From assembly GCA_963920575.1 (NCBI GenBank), contig OY986965.1, positions 18,678,957 to 18,742,956 of the forward strand: a DNA stretch of 64,000 nt, given 5' to 3'. Source of the DNA: Narthecium ossifragum. Taxonomy: Eukaryota; Streptophyta; Magnoliopsida; Dioscoreales; Nartheciaceae. A model generated the notes under the pieces. The model worked only from the letters and a program-made list of their open reading frames with translations. It was not told the origin of the DNA and did not search any database. Shown here one piece after another: positions 56,969-64,000 of the stretch; within the stretch, counting starts at the first letter, position 1, and each line of letters opens with the position of its first letter. A program made the translations under genes and the position numbers.

Positions 56969-58579
56969 TCAACTTGCTGCTGTAGTTCTGGACTCGGTGG
57001 GGGAGAAACCAGGTCGATCCCATGTCGGGTCCAGTGGTAGCAGTGGCAGTGATGGATGAGCATCTGGCGGTCGATCTGACGGCTCAGGTAGCTCCAGGAA
57101 TATGATCTTCAATGGCTTTCCTGGATCATCCTCATCATGTCCCATCAGTAGTATTGCCCATGACCATAGGATGGGATCTGATGTCCATGGTCTGATCAAC
57201 TGTGCAGGGACTTGGCTTGAATCTGGGTCAAGCTGGCTTTGGTCCAATCTGAAGTGAAGATGGCTGGACCATGCTGCTGCTGCACTTGTCTGGGCTTGAA
57301 ATTTGTTGAACCAAGTTGAATCTTCAGCTGTGCTGAGTCGTACTCTGGTCCAAACCTGTTTGACTTGGTTGGCTCTACTGGTGTCAATCTGGACTTGAAT
57401 CAGTTGAGCCAAACCGGTGTTACCATCATAATCATATCTGATCAGATTGAATATGACATCTGAATAAGGAGGGTAGCTCCTTTCAGGGCTCATATCAACC
57501 TTCGGATGCTTGATCAACGGTCGAGGATGCATCTTGATCACCTGGAGTTGATCTGGATGGTCCTGATTGCTGGGGACTCTTGGATCAGGTTCAGATCGAA
57601 GATCGGAACCACTAGATCGAAGATCACGCTGATCAAACGGCTGGATCAAGTTGCAGTATTGATCGGACGGCTGAGAAGCTGCCGGAGCTGGATCAATGGC
57701 GAAACCAGGTAGCCGGAGTGTGGCAACGACACAGGAAGCTTCACAAGGACGTGAGGGTTCCATCCGTACGGTTTGATCGACGGATTGGGCTTCGAACACG
57801 CCGGATCTGAAGGTGGCGGCGCGGTGGAGGTCGTCGCCGATGATCGTCGGTGATCTAGGCCGCGACGGGGCTCGAGCTCGTCGGGAATAGGTACGGGAAG
57901 GTTTTGAGACCTTTCTCGTGAGGTTCGATCGAAGGATCAACCTCAGATCTGGGCGGATTGGAGGAGGCCAGAACAGGGGCTTTTGCCGGAGTTGGTTTCC
58001 GGCGATCCGAGCCTCTATCGTCGTCGTGGTTGGCCACGGCGGCTTAGGTGAGGGACGCCGGAGCTTCCGCGATGGTTGGGAGAAGAAGACGGCGTCGGAC
58101 GTCGGCGTTGGGGTGGCGGCTTGGGGATTAGCCGACGGAGCTATGGATGAGCCGGGACGAAGGGTTGATGGTTTGGAGGTGAGCCGAGCTGGAGGTAAGG
58201 GATGAGCCGCGGCTCGAGCCAATCCGGGAGGAGAGAGAATACCAGGGGAAATTCCGGAAAAATATGGAAAAATAGGGAAAATTCCGGAAAAATAAGGGAA
58301 AGGTTGGGGAAGGGTTTCACCCGGGTTTGGATGAGTTGAACTCGGAGTTGCAATTGGAGTTGCTCTCAGAGTTGCAGTCGGAATCGGCTCGGGATCAGGT
58401 TCTGGCATCTCGATTGCAACTGGAATAGGGGTATGGCTCAGAGTCTGAGTTACCGTTGACCACCTATTGGAGATTTGCTCCCACTTCATGCTGGTGCGCT
58501 CCAAGGTTCTGCTTTGGCGTTCCATCAAAGTTGAACATAGCTTCAACTGGGACTGCAGAATCTTGAATTGTTGCTCCAA
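56969..58579 (-). CDS. 536-residue ORF of unknown function in non-autonomous element
   Basis: The start MEQQFKILQSQLKLCSTLMERQ lies about 90 bp inside the primer site, where gag would start, and the first 50 residues look like a coiled coil, as in some gypsy gag proteins. The rest is rich in Pro, Ser, Thr and Arg (for example PSPKPPWPTTTTIEARIAG) with no zinc knuckle, protease or RT motif. The frame has no stop over 1.6 kb although nearby elements are broken; base composition (high GC, few stops) could also explain that. It may be a gag-derived or captured protein. Function unknown. Confidence 0.55.
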   Translation of the reverse strand: MEQQFKILQSQLKLCSTLMERQSRTLERTSMKWEQISNRWSTVTQTLSHTPIPVAIEMPEPDPEPIPTATLRATPIATPSSTHPNPGETLPQPFPYFSGIFPIFPYFSGISPGILSPPGLARAAAHPLPPARLTSKPSTLRPGSSIAPSANPQAATPTPTSDAVFFSQPSRKLRRPSPKPPWPTTTTIEARIAGNQLRQKPLFWPPPIRPDLRLILRSNLTRKVSKPSRTYSRRARAPSRPRSPTIIGDDLHRAATFRSGVFEAQSVDQTVRMEPSRPCEASCVVATLRLPGFAIDPAPAASQPSDQYCNLIQPFDQRDLRSSGSDLRSEPDPRVPSNQDHPDQLQVIKMHPRPLIKHPKVDMSPERSYPPYSDVIFNLIRYDYDGNTGLAQLIQVQIDTSRANQVKQVWTRVRLSTAEDSTWFNKFQAQTSAAAAWSSHLHFRLDQSQLDPDSSQVPAQLIRPWTSDPILWSWAILLMGHDEDDPGKPLKIIFLELPEPSDRPPDAHPSLPLLPLDPTWDRPGFSPTESRTTAAS

Positions 58580-58652
58580 ACTTTCCTAGGGTACTCCGTA
58601 CATGATGGCGAAGTTTCCAGTAGAGTCTGAACTGTACAGTCGGTGGAACGGA

Positions 58653-58664
58653 GCTCTGATACCA
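58653..58664 (-). promoter_or_regulatory. Primer binding site, initiator tRNA-Met
   Basis: On minus TGGTATCAGAGC follows the 5' LTR end CGTAACA after three bases. This is the complement of the plant initiator tRNA-Met 3' end and fixes the element's orientation. Confidence 0.92.
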
Positions 58665-58667
58665 AGT

Positions 58668-59992
58668 TGTTACGAGCGGTCTACTCGTGATCCTCTCGTA
58701 ATGAGTCGCTACTGCTCCAATCGATCAGAATCGCCCTGATCGGACTTGATTTGAGTCCAATTGGCTGATTTGGCTAGCTGGATCGGATCTGGCTGAGCCT
58801 GATTGGATGGGACTTGACTGGGTCAAGTCTGAAGTGATCTGGATCAAGCTGATCGGCTTAGATTGGGCTTGATCCGGATTAACTGGCTCGGTTGAATCAA
58901 TTAGACTTGGCTGAGTCTGATTCAAGTTGGCTGGCTGAACCAGCCTGGATCCGAGGGCTGAGAAGTCGCCGGAGTGGATCGCCGGCGTATGGGCGGCGGC
59001 GGCTGTCGGGATCTTGTCAGGAAATGTCGTTGGACGGTGGGGAAGCGATCCAACGGCTCGGATCTGGGAGATGGGTGGCGGATCGGCCGGATCTGGGGGA
59101 GACGGCGGTGAAGGTTGGGTTGACCGGCGTCGGGGAGGACGGGGAGCTCAGCTGGGGTCCTTGGGACGTCGGTAAGGATCGTGGGAAGACGAGGAACGGT
59201 TCTGGGAGATTAATGGGGGTCGGGGTCGTGGAAGACAGCGGCGGCTGTGAAGTGGGAAACGACGGGGATTCCGCCGAAGAAGACGATGCAGGCGATGGAG
59301 GGGTTGGTCAGAGTCGTGGGAGATAGGCGGAGTCGGAGGTGGCCTTGGTTGGCGACGGGGACGGCCGGAGAGGCTTGACGGAGGAGATCGGCGGGAAGGT
59401 AGGGTTCGGCTTGAGGAAGAGAGGAGGAAGACGATGAATAATGGTTGGTGACGAGGAGAGAGAGTGGTGATGTGGCGCTGACGTGGAGGAGAGAGAAAGT
59501 GCGGGGAGAGAGAAAATACCGGTGGAGGCGGTGCCGGCTGCGGAGAAGATGACCGACGGGGAAGAAGGTGGATCTATGGTAGATATCTGGTGGAAGCTAT
59601 ATTATCTCTACTCCTATGATATTCTACTCCTATGATAATTTATCAACTACTCTTAATCATTCATCTCATCATTCATCATAACCTAATACAAACTACTAAG
59701 GTCCTTTTATAGAGACCTGACAGAGTCTTAATCCAACTAAAAAACCCCCTTGCTTAATTAGCAAGTAATAAGGCTTTCAAACTCAACTCAACTTCCTAAC
59801 TCAAAGGGACTCTTAATTAATTCCTAACAATCAAATATCAACTAGGACTCAATAAAAGACTAATGATAAAGACTAATTAAATACTCTAGTTTGAATTAGG
59901 GAAGTCCAAGTCAAACTAGGAAAGAGGTTGAACCAGCTTGGTTCCTCTTCTGGGTTCGGGTCCAGTTGGTCGAGTCGGATCGACTCGTATCA
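58668..59992 (-). mobile_element. 5' LTR of non-autonomous element
   Basis: 1325 bp, same ends as 55543-56888. TATA box CTATAAAAGG on minus at 59703-59712. The GC-rich middle (58960-59350) keeps an ORF of about 144 codons on plus that is antisense to LTR transcription and also present in the other LTR; I regard it as chance. Confidence 0.92.
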
Positions 59993-62610
59993 TGTTGAAA
60001 TTATTAGATGCAGGGATTATCTACCCCATTGCTGATAGCAAATGGGTGAGCCCTACACAGGTTGTGCCTAAAAAATCTGGTGTCACCGTTGTTAAAAATG
60101 AAAGTGGCGACTTTGTCCCCACTAAATTGGTGACAGGATGGCGTATGTGCATAGATTATAGAAAATTGAATGCTGTCACCCGTAAGGATCATTTTCCACT
60201 GCCTTTTCTAGATCAGATTTTAGAGAGAGTAGCTGGACATCCTTTTTATTATTTTCTCGACGGTTATTCTGGATATTATCAGATTGAGATTGCTTTAGAG
60301 GATTAGGAAAAAACTACTTTTACATGTCCTTTTGGTACTTATGCTTTCCGTAGAATGCCATTTGGATTGTATAATGCTCCTGCTACTTTTCAGCGTTGCA
60401 TGATGAGTATGTTTGCTGATATGATCGAGGAATGTATGGAAGTATATATGGATGACTTGACTGTATTTGGTAATACTTTTGATGCATGCTTGCAAAACTT
60501 AAAGAGAGTCTTGAGCAGGTGTGAGGAGAAGAACCTTGTGCTTAATTGGGAAAAGTGTCACTTCATGTTGCCCTCAGGCATTGTGTTGGGCCATATTGTC
60601 TCTTCCAAAGGCATTGAGGTAGATCGATCAAAAATCGATCTCATCTCAAATCTTCCTGTGCCAAAGACCGTTAAAGATGTTAGATCCTTTCTAGGGCATG
60701 CTGGTTTTTACAGGAGATTCATTCAAAAATTTTCTGCCATTGCTCGTCCTTTATGTAATCTGTTGATAAAGGATACCCCTTTTGAGTGGACTATTGATTG
60801 TCAGAAGGCTTTTCAAGCCTTGATTGATAAATTGACTTCCGCACCTATTGTGCAACCACCCGATTGGAGCCTTCCTTTTGAATTGATGTGTGATGCAAGT
60901 GATTTTGCTGTGGGAGCTGTTTTAGGACAGCGAAAAGATGGTAAACCTCATGTTATTCATTATGCTAGCCGAACCTTGAATAATGCACAGATGAATTATT
61001 CTACCACTGAGAAAGAACTATTGGCTATAGTCTTTGCATTAGACAAGTTTTGTGCTTATTTGATTGGTTCTCCCATTACTATTTTCATTGATCATGCCGC
61101 GCTTAAGTACCTTCTCACCAAGAAGGATGCTAAAGCGCGCCTAATTCGTTGGATATTAATCTTACAGGAATTCGATATCTCCATCAAAGATAAAAAGGGC
61201 GTGGAGAACGTTGTCGCTGATCACCTATCAAGGCTGATGGTGGAAGTAGCGGAAGATGAGCCACCAATCATGGATGACTTCCCTGATGAGCAACTCTTTT
61301 CAGTTGCAAGACTGCCCTGGTATGCGTACATTGTTAATTACTTAGCGACAGGTGAGATCCCTTCCTTTTGGATTGCGCAGGATAAGCGTAGATTTTTTAT
61401 TGAGGTAAAGAAATTTTATTGGGATGATCCTTGTCTGTTTAAGTATTGTCCTAACCAGCTTATGCGGCGGTGTGTCCCTGATTATGAAATCGAAAGCATC
61501 ATTACATTCTGTCACTCTCATGCATGTGGAGGCCATTTTTCGATGAAAAAGACTGCTGCTAAAATTCTTCAATGTGGTTTTTACTGGCCTACTATGTTTC
61601 GTGATGTTAATATTTTCTGCAAATCCTGTGATAGATGCCTAACACTAGGAGCTTTATCTAGGAGACATATGATGCCTTTGAACCCCATTCAAGCTGTAGA
61701 GATTTTTGATTGTTGGGGTATAGACTTTATGGGACCCTTTCCTTCTTCTTTTGGCTATTTATATATATTGTTGGCTGTGGAATATGTGTCTAAGTGGGTG
61801 GAGGGTATTGCATGTAGGAATAATGATCATTCCACTGTCATCAAGTTTCTTAAAAAGCATGTTTTGTCTAGATTTGGTACTCCTAGGGTCATTATTAGTG
61901 ACCAAGGATCCCATTTTTGTAACCGCTCTTTTGAGGCTTTGATGCGCAGGTATGGAGTGACACATAAGATTTCCACTGCTTATCATCCACAGACGAATGG
62001 CCAAGCTGAATTAGCCAATAGAGAGATAAAGCAAATCCTGGAGAAGACAGTGAGCCCCAACCGAAAGGACTGGTCCTTGAGGCTATCAGATGCGTTGTGG
62101 GCATATCGCACTGCCTACAAGACTACCCTGGGGATGTCGTCGTTTCGCCTTATTTATGGAAAACCATGCCACCTTCCAGTCGAATTAGAACATAAGGCAT
62201 ATTGGGCTGTTAAGTCATTAAATCTTACTTTGGATGCTGCAGGTCAGGAACGGAAATTCCAGCTGTCTGAGCTAGAGGAACTCAGGAATGATGCTTATGA
62301 GAGTTCTAGGATCTTCAAGGCAAAGACAAAGGCCTACCATGACAAGAAGATCATGGGGAAGACGTTTAAAGTCGGACAGCAAGCTTATCTGTATGACGCA
62401 CGCCTGCATCTTCATCCTGGGAAGCTGAGATCACGCTGGACAGGCCCCTTCACCGTTAGTAGAATATTTGAGAATGGAGCTGTGGAAGTTTAAGACCCAA
62501 AGGATGGGAGGCTATTTACGGTTAATGGACAGCGTTTGAAACAAATTCCAGAGAAAGCGGACCCTGAGGAGCACACCGTTTCTCTCGTAGACCCTGTCTA
62601 CGAAGGATGA

Positions 62611-63833
62611 TCTTTCTCCTATCTATCATTTCCCTTTTTGATTAGGTTAGTTTGTTTTAATTTGTTTGCTTTTATTTTCATTTGTTTTTGTTTGCTCTCT
62701 TATTTCTTAGGATGTTGGACCACCGTTTGCCTTGCTTGAGGAATTCGACCACTATTCTGGAGATGAGAAATTCGGCCACCATGAGGAGCCTTGAGGAGAT
62801 AATCGATATTCTGTCAGGTGGCCTCGCTCTTATTTCGATTTCCTATTTTTATTTCTGTCATATATGAAAATTCAGCCAACACCCTTCTGCTTATGTACAT
62901 GATTAGCACACATTGAGGACAATGTGAATTTTAGGTTGGGGGGTGTAGGCATACATGACCTTATGCATGCTACCTTATTGAGTTTAATAGTGTTGAATTG
63001 AGTATGTTGCTAGAAAATGTACATGAGCTGAAATTTTTATGCTTATTATGCATGTTGCTTTCATATGGATTGACCAATACATTGATTGCATGCGTGATAA
63101 CCTGAAAGTATAACATCATGTGATCCACACACGAATACCTTATGTGCAGTGGTAATTATACTCACTAGAGGAATGAACAAGCTATTGTCAATCGAGACCA
63201 TGATTTCAACATTAGCTAGTGTTGAGTATTGCATGAGAGAAAAAAAGAGAAAAAGTTCTGGAGCTTGTTCAAGCTGTGCCTAAACAACTATTAAGTGATC
63301 TACTGAGTAACCGGGTGTTCTTGCCTCAGGAAGCAGGGAGCTCGAGTAAAAAGGTAGAACCACTGGAAAAAAAAACTATTAAGTGTTTTGCTAAGTAACC
63401 GGGTCTCTGCGCCTCAAGAAGCGGAGAGTGCTCGCGTAAAAAGGCAAAGTGTCTGATAGTTGAGAAAAAAGGAAAAAAAAAAAAACCAGAAAGACCATGC
63501 TGTACTTAAAGAGCGAGGGTTGGATGATTGGTCATGAAGACAGTACTGTGCTTGGACTAATGGTGGGTAGAAGTTGCTTCTGTAAGTAACACTTATTTGT
63601 CACATCACATGTGTTCTTCTAGATGGTGATTAGCATGTTTGATGTGTAGAAGTTGATTTCATGTGTTGGTAGTATGTGTATGAGTATAAGAAGTTCCCAT
63701 GCTCTGTACTGCATAAAACACTATCGACTTGATAAGGTAGAATTTTTATCATGCATGTCTACATCCTTGAACCGTTAGTGTGCTTAATTATATTCTATGC
63801 GCTTTGAATTGCTAGAGACTAGCAATAAGCTGG
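62611..63833 (+). other. 3' noncoding region of Athila-like element
   Basis: No env-like ORF is found where Athila elements often have one; the longest frame is about 60 codons. A first TTGGGGGGTG purine/G tract follows GAGGACAATGTGAA at about 62937-62946. An imperfect tandem repeat of about 100 bp (AACTATTAAGTG, TAACCGGGT, GCCTCA, GAAGC words) lies at about 63283-63450. Confidence 0.65.
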
Positions 63834-63843
63834 TTGGGGGGTG
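63834..63843 (+). promoter_or_regulatory. Polypurine tract of Athila-like element
   Basis: TTGGGGGGTG directly precedes the 3' LTR start TGATGAGTGC. The same ten bases occur about 900 bp upstream (62937-62946). Confidence 0.75.
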
Positions 63844-64000
63844 TGATGAGTGCATGAAAGTGCACTCTGAACAGTCTTATAACCATCTCAATTGCTAGAT
63901 TATTATTCTTAATCAGCATCTTTATTACTATTTTTATATCTATATGTTGCTTCACATGGTTGTTTGGAAAATGCAGGAAATTGGAGCTAAAAGAAGCTGA
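63844..64000 (+). mobile_element. 3' LTR of Athila-like element, first 157 bp
   Basis: Matches 50715-50871 with two substitutions (TTATCC/TTATTC and TTCATATGG/TTCACATGG). The window ends inside it. Confidence 0.93.

Larger units (their letters stand above)
55543..59992 (-). mobile_element. Non-autonomous LTR retrotransposon inserted in Athila-like pol
   Basis: Two LTRs (55543-56888 and 58668-59992) enclose 1779 bp. The whole is flanked by the perfect 5-bp duplication TGTTG (55538-55542 and 59993-59997). The primer site and purine tract show minus orientation. The internal region lacks RT, integrase and protease and holds one long ORF. Close to the 3' end an alternative frame reads LEDKANFEGRG, the usual C-terminus of chromovirus integrase (Reina/CRM-like), so the element seems derived from a chromovirus whose coding region was replaced. 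Confidence 0.93.
52762..62610 (+). pseudogene. Athila-like gag-pol, interrupted by stops and an insertion
   Basis: The start chosen is MPRYRDELGRFARRP (52762), the conserved-looking N-terminus; an upstream in-frame ATG at 52702 adds a hydrophobic stretch. Gag spans to about 53870 with the core FFNKYFLQHKTNALKRQI and a knuckle-like CAICQGADHQIDDC. Then come the protease (LLDLGTSVN, about 54670), RT ([20 protein letters not shown]), RNase H ([12 protein letters not shown]), the integrase zinc finger and core ([19 protein letters not shown]). One frame is kept overall. Stops: TAG 53869-53871, TAG 54439-54441, TAG 60304-60306 (LED*EKTTFTC, expected Gln) and TAA 62491-62493. A non-autonomous element (55543-59992) splits pol within VKTEVL/LKLLDAG; joined, the frame is continuous. 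No env-like ORF follows. Confidence 0.93.
50715..64000 (+). mobile_element. Athila-like Ty3/gypsy element, continues past the window
   Basis: 5' LTR (50715-52509), tRNA-Asp primer site, gag, protease, RT, RNase H, integrase, long 3' noncoding region, purine tract, and the first 157 bp of the 3' LTR. The protease LLDLGTSVNLMPYSVY and the domain wording fit Athila in the Tat/Athila branch. It lies inside the RNase H region of the Tekay element and contains a 4.45-kb insertion in pol. Its right flank is out of view. In the 157 bp of 3' LTR visible I count 2 differences to the 5' LTR. Confidence 0.92.

Overview
The window is nuclear DNA of a flowering plant. The evidence is a multi-exon plant gene of the DUF630/DUF632 family, plant Ty1/copia and Ty3/gypsy LTR retrotransposons, Mutator-like (MULE) transposons, and an LTR carrying 5S rRNA sequence typical of the plant TRIM family Cassandra. 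The GC-rich, Ala/Pro-rich first exon of the host gene leans towards a monocot, but the sequence does not settle this. Only one gene looks like ordinary host DNA (about 15.6-23.1 kb, minus strand). Almost everything else is nested mobile DNA.

Layout. 1-9.4 kb: three minus-oriented LTRs of Athila-like type, with a decayed copia body between the first two; a Tekay-type solo LTR (904-3296, 5-bp duplication GATCA) sits in the copia 5' region. 9.4-13.4 kb: a gag-only SIRE-like copia remnant with its 3' LTR. 13.4-15.1 kb: the 5' end of a minus-strand LTR element. 15.6-23.1 kb: the host gene, four exons, intact reading frame of 757 codons. About 23.5-34.1 kb: a large MULE with two convergent genes, a Ulp1-type (C48) cysteine protease-like gene on plus and a MURA-type transposase on minus, peppered with a 19-bp pyrimidine-rich repeat. 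34.5-39.7 kb: a 5175-bp foldback element with arms over 2.2 kb, a perfect 10-bp terminal match and a 9-bp target duplication. 39.9-44.75 kb: a nest in which a small inverted-repeat element received a Cassandra LTR (TATAG duplication), which received a Tekay solo LTR, and also a Pack-MULE (9-bp duplication) carrying part of a tandem-kinase receptor gene, whose right terminal repeat received a hAT-like MITE (8-bp duplication).

44.8-64 kb: a diverged Tekay-like LTR is cut by a minus-strand Tekay chromovirus. That element's pol is cut by an Athila-like plus-strand element (5' LTR, tRNA-Asp primer site, gag-pro-RT-RNase H-integrase, start of 3' LTR). The Athila-like pol is in turn cut by a 4.45-kb non-autonomous element with 5-bp duplications TGTTG and a long ORF of unknown function. 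Insertion order can be read from the nesting.

Two patterns deserve attention. First, several unrelated LTR families carry arrays of short CpG-containing palindromes (GATCGATC, GGTCGACC, GGATCGATCC). Second, most disabling stop codons in the mobile ORFs can be explained as C-to-T transitions, as expected in methylated repeats. I saw no functional tRNA gene, no complete rRNA gene and no CRISPR. Coordinates of recombined or decayed borders are approximate unless a target-site duplication is quoted.
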